Assembly (NCBI RefSeq): GCF_040096055.1
Contig: NZ_JBBMFK010000001.1
Span: 1 to 64,000, forward strand
DNA length: 64,000 nt
Source: Pseudoflavonifractor intestinihominis
Lineage (GTDB): Bacteria; Bacillota; Clostridia; Oscillospirales; Oscillospiraceae
Reading direction: 5' to 3'
A program made the translations under genes and the position numbers. Of the stretch, positions 1-9,163 are shown in pieces (within the stretch, counting starts at the first letter, position 1; each line of letters starts with the position of its first letter). The notes under the pieces were generated by a model, which did not search any database, was not told the DNA's origin, and worked only from the letters and a program-made list of their open reading frames with translations.

Positions 1-42
1 CAATGGCTCTTTTTATTTGCCATTGGGGTGCTCACTTTTTGA

Positions 43-1161
43 GTACCATTTGCTACATTTTCATTTTACCGAAAACAAAAGGCCGAGGAGTTAATTGCAA
101 CGCCTTATCGACATGACGGAAATATGGATTCTGCAAAGATGTTCTTTGAAAATGGAATGTTATCTGTTTGTAGGAAAATGAACCTTTACGCTAGTGATAG
201 ATATCCTGTTACTATATACTACGCGTATAAACAAAGCGATGCTGACGTTGATGGTTCTGCCTCATCAGGCTGGGAGACAATGCTCAATGCAATAATTCAT
301 GCAGGGTTTGCCATTACTGGTACATGGCCAATACACACAGAAAGAGAAACTGGCTTCAAATCATCGGTAAATGCTTTGGCTTCATCAATTGTCTTGGTCT
401 GCCGCAAGCGACCCGAAGATGCGCCCCAGACCACCCGGCGGAATCTCATCAATATCCTTCGCCGGGAGCTGCGGCCCGCCCTAAAAAAACTTCAGGACAG
501 CAACATCGCCCCGGTGGATTTGGCGCAGTCGGCTATCGGCCCCGGTATGAGCGTGTTTTCCCGGTTCAAACAGGTGCTGGAGGCAGACGGTACGCCCATG
601 CCAGTGCGCAGCGCCCTGAAAATCATCAACGAGGAAATTGACCTGTACTTCAACGAGCAGGTGGGCGACATGGATTCCGCCAGCCGGTTCTGTGTAGACT
701 TGTACACCCAGAATGCCTTCAACGACATCAAGTACGGTGAAGCGGAGATTCTGGCCACCGCCAAAAGCACATCCATCCCCATGATGGCTTCTCATGGCAT
801 TCTCTACGCCAAGGGCGGCATCGTCCACCTGTTTGAGCGCTCAGAATTGCCGGAGACGGTGGATACCGGGGAAAGCTGTGTCTGGATGCTGACCCAGCAG
901 CTCACACAGGCTATGGCCAAAGGCGGCGTGGAAGCCTGTGCGAAAATCGTGGCAAATATGTTCGGCTCCAACGGCGAACGGGCAAAAGATTTGGCCTACC
1001 GGCTATATACCATTGCCGAGCGGAAGAATTGGGCGAATGAAGCCTACGCTTATAATGCCCTTGTGGTGTCGTGGCCGGATATTCAGGCCAGAGCTGCTGT
1101 TCTGAAGCAAATTGAGCCGGAACAGTTAGATTTGTTCTCCACTGGGATGTTGGATACATGA
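43..1161 (+). pseudogene. DUF1156-family DNA methyltransferase, C-terminal fragment (5' truncated)
   Basis: The first codons encode KAEELIATPYRHDGN, a block typical of DUF1156 / COG1743 adenine-specific DNA methylases. The rest (PVTIYYAYKQSD, WETMLNAIIHAGFAITGTWP, TRRNLINILRRELRPAL, GPGMSVFSRFKQVLEADG) matches the C-terminal half of that family and aligns closely with the C-terminus of the next gene, so the two are tandem paralogues. The frame is closed by a TGA at 40-42, and upstream codons do not continue the expected catalytic half. A weak LPK match exists in another frame just before, so the 5' part is lost to a frameshift or an insertion. The methyltransferase core (SAM and DPPY motifs) is absent in the visible part. 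An ATG at 124 could start a 345-residue product, but it would lack catalysis. It ends 30 bp before the next gene. Confidence 0.65.
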
Positions 1162-1191
1162 TTTTGATAGAGAAAGGGGGCATGGCCTCCC

Positions 1192-3423
1192 ATGCATAAA
1201 TACATAGAGACTGCGCTCCCACTGGCAGAAATCAACGATGCAGCAATTCGGGAGAAGGCAGGCAAGCGGGGGCACCCCGCAAACCTTCATATGTGGTGGG
1301 GGCGCAGCCCGGAAACGTCCTCCCTCGCTGCTTTGACCGCTGCTGTAATGGATTTCACAGCAGAGACTTCGGAGCGCGATTTGGCATTGATTGCAAAGAC
1401 CGTCTCCGGCGATAAAGAGGCATTGGAAGCAATCCGCAGCAGCCTGAGGGAAAGAGGCAGCTTGCCAACGGTCTGGGATGCCTTTGCCGGGTTCGGCGGA
1501 ATCCCTATTGCCGCACAAAAGCTTGGATTACGCGTAGTCGCCAATGACCTGAATCCTGTGGCAACCATGCTGACCAGAGCTGCGGCAGACATTCCTGCAC
1601 GTTTCGCCGGTCAGCCGCCGGTGCATCCGGGAAAGCTAAAACGCACTGCTTATTCCGGCGCACAGGGACTTGCGGAGGATGTGCAGTTCTACGGCGAATG
1701 GCTGGAGAATCAGGCGCTGAAGCTGCTGGCGGATGCTTATCCTCAGACGGAAAGTGGCGAGATACCCTTTGCATGGATTTGGGTGCGGACGGTCAAATGT
1801 CCCAATCCCGCCTGTAACTGTCACATCCCGTTGGGAAGCTCTTATATCCTCAGTAAATCCAAAACGGCTCAGTATTGGGCGGAGCCGGTGATGGAGAACG
1901 GCGAGCTGAATTTCGAGATTCACGAGGGAGAATGCCCAAAAGATAAGGAAAGCAATAAAGTTTCCGGCAACGGTGCCAGATTCCGCTGCCCGGCCTGTGG
2001 TGAGATTACCACAGACGAATATATCAAGAAAATGGGCGCAGCCCATGCGCTTGGTGCACAGATGCTGGCCGTGGTGACAAACACCAACGGGAAAAAGTGC
2101 TTTTTGGTTCCCAGCGAAATACAGAAGGCGGCTGCTGAGGTAGAAATGCCGGAAGAAATCCCCCCGGGAGCGATTCCGACAAACGCGCACTGGTTCTCGC
2201 CCCCGGGCTTTGGCATTACAGAATATGCAGATTTGTTCACCCCACGGCAGATGCAGATGCTGTGTACATTCAGCGACTTGGTACGCAAAGCGCAGGATAT
2301 GGCTGCTTCTTCGGCACTGGCGGCAGGCATGAGCGAGACCAGCGGTTCACTGGAGGCCGGAGGAATCGGCGCATTGGCCTATGGTCAGGCGATTGGCATT
2401 TACTTGGCCTTCGTGGTGAACAAGATGGCGGACTATAACAGCTCCATGTGTTCCTGGCGGACGGCTGGGGGCAATATCCGCAGCACCTTTGGCCGTCAGG
2501 CTATCCCGATGGTCTGGACTTTTGCGGAGGGGAATCCCTTTTCCAGCGTGTCGGGCAACTTCAAGACTTTGCTTGGCAGCGTGGCAGAAAGTGTCGAAAA
2601 TTTGGGCTGCGGCAGTGCGGCAGTTGTGTCACAGGAAAATGCTCTCTCGATGGAGCATCCGCAAAACGTCATGATATGCACAGAACTGCCATACTACCGG
2701 GATATAGGATATGCTGACCTGTCAGATTTCTTCTATATCTGGCTCCGGCGTAGTCTGAAAGAGACTTACCCGCAGATGTTCCTTTCAATGGTCACGCCTA
2801 AAGAGGAGCTATCCACAGTATCGACTTACTATGGCGTACCGAAGGAAGATGCAGAGGCAAAATACCGCGCTGACATGAAAATGCTCTATGAGAAGTTATA
2901 TGCCAGCAGTACGGAGGAGTATCCGGCCTTGCTGTTCTACTGCTTCCGTAAAAATGATTTAGCGTGCATGAAGCATGGCGGCACAGGCAGCAACCCATCG
3001 GCGTGGGAGTTTATGTTGGACAGCCTGCTTACTGCGGGATTCAGGATTAACGCCGTGTGGCCAATGCGTTCGGAGCCGGTGTCAGAAAAAGCAGATTCTA
3101 CGAGAGTACTGATTGTGGCAAGGAAGGGAACTGACCGCCGGGGGCAGATAACAAGGCGTGGGTTTATCAATACGCTCAAGCGGGAACTTCCTGAGAAACT
3201 GGCAAGGCTATGGCTCGGTCATGTGCAGCCAGAGGATGAGCTTCTATCCTGTCTGGGACAAGGCTTGTCGGTTTTCTCAGCCTATGAATCCGTGTTAAAT
3301 GCAGACGGCTCCGCAATGAGTGTACATGACGCATTACAGGTTATCTATCTAGAATGCGAGGACTATATCGAACAAAGAAAAGCGGCATTTTCCGAAAATG
3401 CTGCTGAATCAAAGGAGGAGTAA
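1192..3423 (+). CDS. DUF1156 domain-containing DNA methyltransferase-like protein with Zn ribbon
   Basis: This 743-residue protein has the DUF1156 N-terminus (residues about 15-60, with HPANLHMWWGRSP) and a SAM-binding motif I (VWDAFAGFGGIPIA near residue 95, then VANDLNPVA). A Cys-rich ribbon follows (CPNPACNC about residue 205, FRCPACG about 265), and then the YADLSDFFYIWLRRSLK block of COG1743 adenine methylases. The expected catalytic motif IV (DPPY) reads ELPY at residues 498-501, so activity is uncertain. Its C-terminus is paralogous to the truncated gene upstream. A ribosome binding site GAAAGGGGG precedes the ATG. The ATPase gene starts 3 bp after its stop and uses an AAAGGAGG inside its 3' end, so the two are translationally coupled. 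By family association the role is DNA modification in a phage-defence-like locus; this is inferred. Confidence 0.8.
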   Translation: MHKYIETALPLAEINDAAIREKAGKRGHPANLHMWWGRSPETSSLAALTAAVMDFTAETSERDLALIAKTVSGDKEALEAIRSSLRERGSLPTVWDAFAGFGGIPIAAQKLGLRVVANDLNPVATMLTRAAADIPARFAGQPPVHPGKLKRTAYSGAQGLAEDVQFYGEWLENQALKLLADAYPQTESGEIPFAWIWVRTVKCPNPACNCHIPLGSSYILSKSKTAQYWAEPVMENGELNFEIHEGECPKDKESNKVSGNGARFRCPACGEITTDEYIKKMGAAHALGAQMLAVVTNTNGKKCFLVPSEIQKAAAEVEMPEEIPPGAIPTNAHWFSPPGFGITEYADLFTPRQMQMLCTFSDLVRKAQDMAASSALAAGMSETSGSLEAGGIGALAYGQAIGIYLAFVVNKMADYNSSMCSWRTAGGNIRSTFGRQAIPMVWTFAEGNPFSSVSGNFKTLLGSVAESVENLGCGSAAVVSQENALSMEHPQNVMICTELPYYRDIGYADLSDFFYIWLRRSLKETYPQMFLSMVTPKEELSTVSTYYGVPKEDAEAKYRADMKMLYEKLYASSTEEYPALLFYCFRKNDLACMKHGGTGSNPSAWEFMLDSLLTAGFRINAVWPMRSEPVSEKADSTRVLIVARKGTDRRGQITRRGFINTLKRELPEKLARLWLGHVQPEDELLSCLGQGLSVFSAYESVLNADGSAMSVHDALQVIYLECEDYIEQRKAAFSENAAESKEE

Positions 3424-3426
3424 GGT

Positions 3427-6400
3427 ATGCTGGAGAACTATGAATTGGTGCAAAAAGGCTTCCGCGTTTTGCATCCTTTGATGGCCGGATATATCGGTCA
3501 AGAGTTTAGCCGTGTCTATAAAAACGACTGGTGGCAGGAAATTCTGAATGCGCTCAGTGACCAGTATGATTTGCCAACATCCGGGGACTACGGCGAACTG
3601 ATTGATTCTCTGGATGTGATGAATTGCCTCCGTCTGATTGACCGGCGTTGGAACGAAGTGTTCCGCACGAAGCTGTCATTGGATTATCGCACATGGTCGA
3701 AAGAGCTGGTAGGTGTTCGCAATAAAGCAGCACACATTGGCGGGCAGGATTTTTCCAAAAGTTATGCGGAGAGAGCTTTGGACACGATGGCACTTCTCTG
3801 TGAAGCCTTTGACGCCGATGGCGTAGAGGAAATCCGCGCTCTTTATCGTAAGCTCCGTTATGGCTCCGAGGAAGGCTCCGTAGCGGCAGCAACGGTTGCT
3901 GCTCCTACACAGACCAAGACGTCCAAAGCCAAGGCGAACGATGGTGTCATGACGCACTCCTTCGGGCAGCATCTTCCAAGCTGGCGTGACGTTATGCAGC
4001 CCCATCCTGATGTTGCGGAAGGGCGTTACCGTGCCGCTGAGTTTGCAGCGGATTTGGCACAGGTTTCCCGTGGCGAGGGTGCGATTGAATATCGAGATCC
4101 TGTAGAGTTTTTTGCCCGTACCTATGTGACGGAAGGCATGGCTGGGCTGCTGGTAGAATCGCTCCAGAGGATTTCCGGCCAGGGCGGCGAACCGGTTATC
4201 CAGCTTAAAACTGCATTCGGCGGCGGCAAAACCCACAGTATGCTGGCGCTCTATCACATGGTGCGCGGAGGAATTCGAGTTGACCATATTCCCAGCTTGA
4301 AGCCGATTATGGAAAGAGCTGGACTTCAAACGCTGCCGAAAGCAAATGTAGCGGTTCTTGTTGGTACGGCTCTCGACCCGACCCGCAAAAAGAATCCGGC
4401 GAACCTTCCCAAGTATACCGTAAACACGATTTGGGGCGAGATGGCCTATCAGCTTGTTACTTCTGCCGGAAAGCCTGACCTCTATGCTATTGTGAGTGAT
4501 TCTGACCGGCGTGGTGTCTCTCCCGGCTCTGAGGCGTTAAAGACCCTGCTCAACTCCTGCGGTCCTTGCCTGATTCTGATGGATGAGCTGGTTGCGTATG
4601 CCAAGAAAATATATGGTGTTGATGGACTTCCCGCTGGCTCCTATGATAACTTTATTACATTCATTCAGGAAATCACGGAGGCGGCCAGAGCCAGCGAAAA
4701 CAGCATTGTAGTTGCGTCTATCCCGGAATCAGATATTGAAATTGGCGGTGACGCTGGTAAGATGGCGTTGGAAACTATTGAGCATACATTTGGACGAATG
4801 GAATCTATCTGGAAGCCTGTTGCAGCAAATGAGGGCTTTGAAGTTGTACGCCGCAGACTGTTCCTCGACTGTAAAGACCCGGATGCCAGAGATATGGTCT
4901 GCAACGCTTTCAGCAATATGTATCAGGAGAATGCCTCTGATTTTCCTATGGAGGCTAAGGAAGTGGAGTATAGGAACCGTATGGTATCCTGCTACCCGAT
5001 TCATCCCGAGATTTTTGACCGGCTGTATGGGGATTGGGCAACGCTGGAGCGCTTTCAGCGTACCCGTGGCGTTCTGCGCCTGATGGCCGCTGTCATCCAT
5101 GAGCTTTGGATGGCGAATGATTCCAGTCCCATGATCATGCCTGGGTCGATTCCTCTGAATGTGCCGAATGTACGGGATGAATTGGTACGCCATTTGCCGG
5201 ATACTTGGAACAGCATTATTGACCGTGAGGTAGATGGTAAGGATTCTATCCCCTATCAAAAAGATAAATCTACTGCCCGGTATGGTCATAAGCTGGCTGC
5301 CCGCCGTGTGGCAAGAACCATTATGCTGGGCAGTGCGCCGAGTACATCTGCGCTTCGCGACCAGACGATTCGGGGATTAGAGGCATCCAGAATCCGCTTA
5401 GGTGTCGTTCAGCCGGGCGAGAGTATTGCTGACTTTAACGATGCGCTGAATACGCTTCATGGCTCCCTGTCGTACCTGTATAATAATCAGAATGGTACAC
5501 GTTACTGGTATGATACGAAGCCTACTCTCAGAAAGACTTCGGAAGACCGCGCTTCACAGGTTTCTGAGGCGGATGTTGTGGTGGAGATTGAAACGAGGCT
5601 TAGAAAGCTGCGCAGAGAAAATCCGTTCTCCGGCCTGCATATCTGTCCGGTATCTTCTAACGACATCCCGGACGAACAGGCTGCAAGATTGGTCATCCTC
5701 CGGCCGGAAGACAACTTCAGACGTGCCAACGGGAAAGACAGCGGCAAAGCTCTGACTACGGTTGTGGAGTTTCTGAATACGCGAGGAGCTTCCCCTCGTG
5801 TGTATCGGAATATGCTTGCTTTTGTTGCCCCTGACCAGGATAAGCTCCGTGACCTCCAAACCGAAGTGAAGCGATTTATCGCATGGAAATCGATTCTTTC
5901 TGATAAGGACGATTTGAATCTGGATGGAGGCCAGCTCCGGGAAGCGGAAAGCAGCCTGAATCGAAGCAATTCATCAGTGGAGACCCGGATGAAAGAAACC
6001 TATTGCTGGCTGTTGGTGCCGTTTATCGACCAGTACGAAGATATTAAAACCATACAGTGGGAAATCAGCAATCTGGGCGGCGGCGGCGACGAGATTGTTT
6101 CCAAAGCTACGAAGAAGATGATTCAGGGCGAACAAATCATCACTACATGGGCACCGGCGTTGCTAAAAATGAGCTTGGACGAGCTGCTCTGGAAGGATTC
6201 TGATGACATAACCATCAAGAAACTGTGGGAATATCTTTGCACTTATTGTTATTTGCCAAGGCTTGCAAGCTATTCTGTCTTGGAGGATGCGATTGCGAAG
6301 GGCGTTCATTCGACGGAATTCTTTGGCATTGCTGCTGGATATACTGGCGAACGCTATCTTGACCTGAAACTGAATGAGACGGTGTTCTCCATTAACCAGT

Positions 6401-6453
6401 CAGATTTGCTGGTTAAGCCGTCGATTGCCATGAAGCAGCTTATGGCTAAGTAG
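3427..6453 (+). CDS. DUF499 AAA-type ATPase with N-terminal Swt1-HEPN, truncated by an integrated element
   Basis: The product is 1008 residues. Residues 1-130 resemble the Swt1-family HEPN region common at the start of DUF499 proteins. DUF499 follows, with Walker A FGGGKTHS (Lys268) and Walker B CLILMDELVAY (Asp386-Glu387). DUF499/DUF1156 pairs are known neighbours in defence-type islands, where the ATPase is thought to energise the modification/restriction machinery. Only codons up to Met1006 are native. The last two codons and the stop come from an integrated mobile element, and the missing C-terminal 128 codons lie at 18896-19282 in the same frame. Intact length would be about 1134 residues. 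Whether the truncated form works is unknown, because the lost domain contains the conserved family C-terminal block. Confidence 0.82.
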   Translation: MLENYELVQKGFRVLHPLMAGYIGQEFSRVYKNDWWQEILNALSDQYDLPTSGDYGELIDSLDVMNCLRLIDRRWNEVFRTKLSLDYRTWSKELVGVRNKAAHIGGQDFSKSYAERALDTMALLCEAFDADGVEEIRALYRKLRYGSEEGSVAAATVAAPTQTKTSKAKANDGVMTHSFGQHLPSWRDVMQPHPDVAEGRYRAAEFAADLAQVSRGEGAIEYRDPVEFFARTYVTEGMAGLLVESLQRISGQGGEPVIQLKTAFGGGKTHSMLALYHMVRGGIRVDHIPSLKPIMERAGLQTLPKANVAVLVGTALDPTRKKNPANLPKYTVNTIWGEMAYQLVTSAGKPDLYAIVSDSDRRGVSPGSEALKTLLNSCGPCLILMDELVAYAKKIYGVDGLPAGSYDNFITFIQEITEAARASENSIVVASIPESDIEIGGDAGKMALETIEHTFGRMESIWKPVAANEGFEVVRRRLFLDCKDPDARDMVCNAFSNMYQENASDFPMEAKEVEYRNRMVSCYPIHPEIFDRLYGDWATLERFQRTRGVLRLMAAVIHELWMANDSSPMIMPGSIPLNVPNVRDELVRHLPDTWNSIIDREVDGKDSIPYQKDKSTARYGHKLAARRVARTIMLGSAPSTSALRDQTIRGLEASRIRLGVVQPGESIADFNDALNTLHGSLSYLYNNQNGTRYWYDTKPTLRKTSEDRASQVSEADVVVEIETRLRKLRRENPFSGLHICPVSSNDIPDEQAARLVILRPEDNFRRANGKDSGKALTTVVEFLNTRGASPRVYRNMLAFVAPDQDKLRDLQTEVKRFIAWKSILSDKDDLNLDGGQLREAESSLNRSNSSVETRMKETYCWLLVPFIDQYEDIKTIQWEISNLGGGGDEIVSKATKKMIQGEQIITTWAPALLKMSLDELLWKDSDDITIKKLWEYLCTYCYLPRLASYSVLEDAIAKGVHSTEFFGIAAGYTGERYLDLKLNETVFSINQSDLLVKPSIAMKQLMAK
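6436..6445 (+). repeat. Left attachment site (attL core)
   Basis: CAGCTTATGG is the last stretch shared with the right junction copy CAGATTATGG. Identity is complete over TTATGG. Native ATPase codons end here, and the element supplies Ala-Lys-stop directly after. Short imperfect core identity is usual for large serine recombinases. Confidence 0.65.
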
Positions 6454-6518
6454 ATGTAATCAAGAAAAGAAAGGAAAAGCACAATCCAGACGGAACCGGC
6501 GGTTGTGTCAAGAAATGT

Positions 6519-6547
6519 TTGTGGAATGGCAAGAACTTTGATATAAT
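6519..6547 (+). promoter_or_regulatory. Promoter for the left cargo operon of the element
   Basis: TTGTGG (-35) and TATAAT (-10) are separated by 17 bp. They lie 43 bp upstream of the small HTH gene, whose start has a good AGGAGG. It is the first promoter inside the element and could drive the four following plus-strand genes. Confidence 0.6.
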
Positions 6548-6589
6548 GGGAACAGGAACCCCGGAACCGGGAGAAAGGCAGGAGGATAA

Positions 6590-6814
6590 ATGCACATAAG
6601 CTATAAACCCCTCTGGCACACGCTGGTTGAGCGCAACATGAGGAAAGAGGACTTGCGGCTTGCCGCCGGTCTTACCACAAATATGATTGCCAACATGGGT
6701 AAGGGAAAAAATATCAGCATGGAGACGCTGGTTCGTATCTGCGAAGCCCTGAATTGTGGAATTTTGGATGTGATTGAGTTGGAGCAGGACGAAGAAGCGG
6801 AAATATTAAATTGA
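6590..6814 (+). CDS. Small XRE / Cro-CI type helix-turn-helix protein
   Basis: This 74-residue protein is almost entirely one Cro/C1-type HTH domain. It has LVERNMRKEDLRLAAGL, then the recognition-helix region NMIANMGKGKNISMETLVRIC, and EALNCGILDVIEL as the last helices. It resembles the short YozG-like regulators of Firmicutes mobile elements. The start is fixed by AGGAGG 5 bp upstream. It is first in a plus-strand run with a SnoaL-like protein, a flavin reductase and a Cdd1-type protein, and may control them. No ligand domain is present. Confidence 0.8.
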   Translation: MHISYKPLWHTLVERNMRKEDLRLAAGLTTNMIANMGKGKNISMETLVRICEALNCGILDVIELEQDEEAEILN

Positions 6815-6832
6815 CGGAGTAGGTATTGCGAA

Positions 6833-7252
6833 ATGGACAATAGAGAACGAATTATCAGACTTTGGTTTGATATGTGGCTTGCAAAAAAAGATTTAGGTAT
6901 ATTTGATGTATTTTCTGATAATGCCGTATATATTGAAAGTTGGGGGCCAGAGTACCACGGCTCCAAGAAAATAAAACTTTGGTTTGAGGAATGGAATACC
7001 CGTGGAACTGTCTTGCAATGGGACATCAAGCAATTTTTCCATAAAGGCAACCAGACCATTGTTGAATGGTATTTCAAAAATAAGATGAACGCCGGTAACG
7101 TAGAAGCATTTGAAGGAATGTCGCTGATTAAGTGGACATCAGATGATAAAATTGCCCTCTTAAAAGAATTTGGTTGTAACGAAAATCGGTACGACCCTTA
7201 TAAAGATGGCGATATCCCACGTTTCAGAGATGAAAATGCAAAGTGGTTTTAA
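6833..7252 (+). CDS. NTF2-like / SnoaL-type protein
   Basis: The 139 residues fit a single NTF2-like alpha+beta barrel: RIIRLWFDMWLAKKDLGIFDVFSDNAVYIESWGP, then a GSKKIKLWFEEW helix, then beta strands ending GMSLIKWTSDDKIALLKEFG. Such proteins bind small hydrophobic ligands or act as isomerase/cyclase-like enzymes, and the substrate cannot be read here. The gene starts 18 bp after the HTH gene and is AT-rich compared with the chromosome, which agrees with acquired cargo. No signal peptide is visible, so it is cytoplasmic. Confidence 0.75.
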   Translation: MDNRERIIRLWFDMWLAKKDLGIFDVFSDNAVYIESWGPEYHGSKKIKLWFEEWNTRGTVLQWDIKQFFHKGNQTIVEWYFKNKMNAGNVEAFEGMSLIKWTSDDKIALLKEFGCNENRYDPYKDGDIPRFRDENAKWF

Positions 7253-7285
7253 TACAGTCATGCTTTAACTTATGGAGGTGACGTA

Positions 7286-7933
7286 ATGAAGATAGAAATT
7301 GAAAAAGATTTCCCACAGTATTTCAAACCTTCATATCCAGAAGAATTTGAGTTGTTTTCACATTTTGAAGTGACCGCAGGAATACCAACCGTTTTGTTTG
7401 CAATTACTACATGGAAAGAAAATGGGAAACCAAATGTCTGCTTCCATTCATGGAGTTGCTTTCATGGGGATAAAACTGCTTTCTTCGCAGTAATGGGAAA
7501 TCTATATCAGCATACCCACACCTATGCCAATATCAAAAGGGAAAAATGCTTTTGTATCAACTTTCTCCCGATAAGCTATTATGATAAGTTGGTAGACACA
7601 ATTAAACACAACGATATGGAAACAGACGAATTTGCAGTAGGTCATTTTACGCTTTCCAATGCAAAAACCATTCATGCGCCAATCATCCAAGAAGCATTTA
7701 TCAATATGGAATGTACCTTGAAGGAAACACAGGATTTAAGCGGCGCAGGAATAGCAGCTATGGTTATCGGCCAAGTGCAGCACATTTCTGTTGAGAAAGA
7801 ATATGCACAAGGCTATGAGCAGAGATATGGAAAAGATGGTTTTATGATGTTAATACCGGCACCGCAAAACCTTGTCACCGGGGAACCAAACCAATCTGCG
7901 ATTGCTACGGTAAAGATAGAAAGGTTAGATTAG
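7286..7933 (+). CDS. Flavin reductase-like, FMN-binding split-barrel protein
   Basis: The 215-residue product matches the flavin reductase-like family of FMN-binding split barrels: ITTWKENGKPNVCFHSWSC early, HTYANIKREKCFCINFLP in the middle, and a late strand GAGIAAMVIGQVQHISVE. Family members carry out NAD(P)H:flavin reduction or related FMN chemistry. The substrate is not evident. ATGGAGGTGACG supplies a strong ribosome binding site. The next gene starts 3 bp after its stop, so the two are co-transcribed. Confidence 0.78.
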   Translation: MKIEIEKDFPQYFKPSYPEEFELFSHFEVTAGIPTVLFAITTWKENGKPNVCFHSWSCFHGDKTAFFAVMGNLYQHTHTYANIKREKCFCINFLPISYYDKLVDTIKHNDMETDEFAVGHFTLSNAKTIHAPIIQEAFINMECTLKETQDLSGAGIAAMVIGQVQHISVEKEYAQGYEQRYGKDGFMMLIPAPQNLVTGEPNQSAIATVKIERLD

Positions 7934-7936
7934 AAA

Positions 7937-8203
7937 ATGGGTAAATTGCAGGAAATTCCCGGAGTTGGAAAAAATATTGAACAAGATTTAATAAACATTG
8001 GCATACGAGAGATTTCTGATTTAAAAGGAAAGAAACCAGAAGAATTGTATTTGCAGGATTGTCTATACAAAGGATTTCAGGAAGATAAGTGCCAGCTTTA
8101 TGTTTTCCGCCTTGCCGTGTATTTTGCCGAACATGAAACCCATGAAGCAGAAAAATTAAAATGGTGGTATTGGAAAGATAAAGAATATCCGGACAAAGAA
8201 TAA
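7937..8203 (+). CDS. Cdd1-type helix-hairpin-helix protein (Pathogenicity locus family)
   Basis: The 88-residue sequence begins with the helix-hairpin-helix LQEIPGVGKNIEQDLINIGI. The family block YLQDCLYKGFQEDKCQLYVFRLAVYF and a C-terminal LKWWYWKD signature follow. This is the Cdd1 / Pathogenicity-locus family, first noted beside the C. difficile toxin locus; its function is not established. The HhH motif suggests nucleic acid binding. It is last in the left cargo run and is followed by an intrinsic terminator. Confidence 0.8.
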   Translation: MGKLQEIPGVGKNIEQDLINIGIREISDLKGKKPEELYLQDCLYKGFQEDKCQLYVFRLAVYFAEHETHEAEKLKWWYWKDKEYPDKE

Positions 8204-8231
8204 AAAAGTGAATATCATCCCCTAAACTAAT

Positions 8232-8275
8232 TGCCGTTGCAGGAACACTCCTTCCCACAACGGCAGTTTTCATTT
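8232..8275 (+). terminator. Rho-independent terminator after the left cargo operon
   Basis: TGCCGTTG pairs with CAACGGCA across an 18-base loop, and GTTTTCATTTTC follows. It sits between two convergent genes and overlaps the last codons of the minus-strand regulator. Confidence 0.6.
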
Positions 8276-9082
8276 TCTCTTGCGCCGGAAGTTGAAGGGG
8301 CTGTTTTTGATGTTCGGCGCTTTTGACAATATCTTTTTTAATATCTTCTGTTCATCCGGCGGCAGCTTGTAAAAGTCAAGGCCGAGCGTATTGAAAATGA
8401 CCGCCCACACCTTTCCCAGATAATCCCCGGAGGATTGAATGGCTTTCCGAATATCCATCGCCACTTTCTTTGCGGCAGAGTAATCCGGCGTGCTGTCAAT
8501 GTCATGTTCATGGGCTTTTCGTATGTCATGGAGAATGGCGTCCCATGTTTTGTGCGTCACATGGCAGAAGAAATCTTCTTCCTTTACCTCTGCGGCAAGG
8601 ATGGTCTTTGAATAGAAATCATTTTCCGCCTGCTTGTATTTCTGGATGATGGTCTGCCGCTGTTCTTCCAAAGTCTCATACAGGGTGCGAAAGGTGGAGG
8701 TTGCATGACCGTCTATGTATATCTCCGTGTCGGTCATAAGCTGCTCAAATTTATCGTTGGTAGCAATCTCACACAGGAGCCGGTTGTTGATACGGCCACT
8801 CTTTAGCAGCGCCACCATTTCATCATTCAGGTGCAGTTCCATCAGGGGCGTGTTTATCTGCTCCCGGTTTTCTGTCCGGCAGAACAGATAATCAAGAGAT
8901 ACCTCATAAAAATCCGCCAGCGTGACAAGGTTGCCGTGGTTGATTTCCTTATTGTCGTTGGCTTCATAACTGGCGAGGGCTGACTTTGAAATGCCGGTTT
9001 GCTGCGCCAGTTCTTCCAGATTTAAGCCTTTATCCTTGCGTAACTCCCAAAGGCGTTCCTGTATGGTAGTCGCTTTCAGCAT
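8270..9082 (-). CDS. XRE-family transcriptional regulator of the mobile element
   Basis: This 270-residue protein has an N-terminal HTH_3 domain (residues 5-65: IQERLWELRKDKGLNLEELA, then TGISKSALASYE, and LADFYEVSLDYLFCRTE). The long C-terminal part is helical, with no motif I can name. It is the only minus-strand gene in the element and faces the plus-strand mobilization block, a usual layout for the maintenance repressor. Its own promoter region contains a TTTCCA-N6-TGGAAA dyad, so autoregulation is likely. The start follows AGGAGTGAGC. Confidence 0.78.
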   Translation of the reverse strand: MLKATTIQERLWELRKDKGLNLEELAQQTGISKSALASYEANDNKEINHGNLVTLADFYEVSLDYLFCRTENREQINTPLMELHLNDEMVALLKSGRINNRLLCEIATNDKFEQLMTDTEIYIDGHATSTFRTLYETLEEQRQTIIQKYKQAENDFYSKTILAAEVKEEDFFCHVTHKTWDAILHDIRKAHEHDIDSTPDYSAAKKVAMDIRKAIQSSGDYLGKVWAVIFNTLGLDFYKLPPDEQKILKKILSKAPNIKNSPFNFRRKRK

Positions 9083-9128
9083 AGGGCGCTCACTCCTTTC
9101 CGGCGGCTGTTTTCCTGCCGCTAACTGG

Positions 9129-9163
9129 ATTATACCATACTTTCCATAATCGTGGAAATTTCC
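9129..9163 (-). promoter_or_regulatory. Promoter and dyad operator of the XRE regulator
   Basis: On the minus strand TATAAT (-10) lies 18 bp after TTTCCA (-35). The inverted repeat TTTCCA-TAATCG-TGGAAA, extended by the palindrome GGAAATTTCC, overlaps the -35 element and spacer. The position suits autorepression; the binding protein is inferred. Confidence 0.5.
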
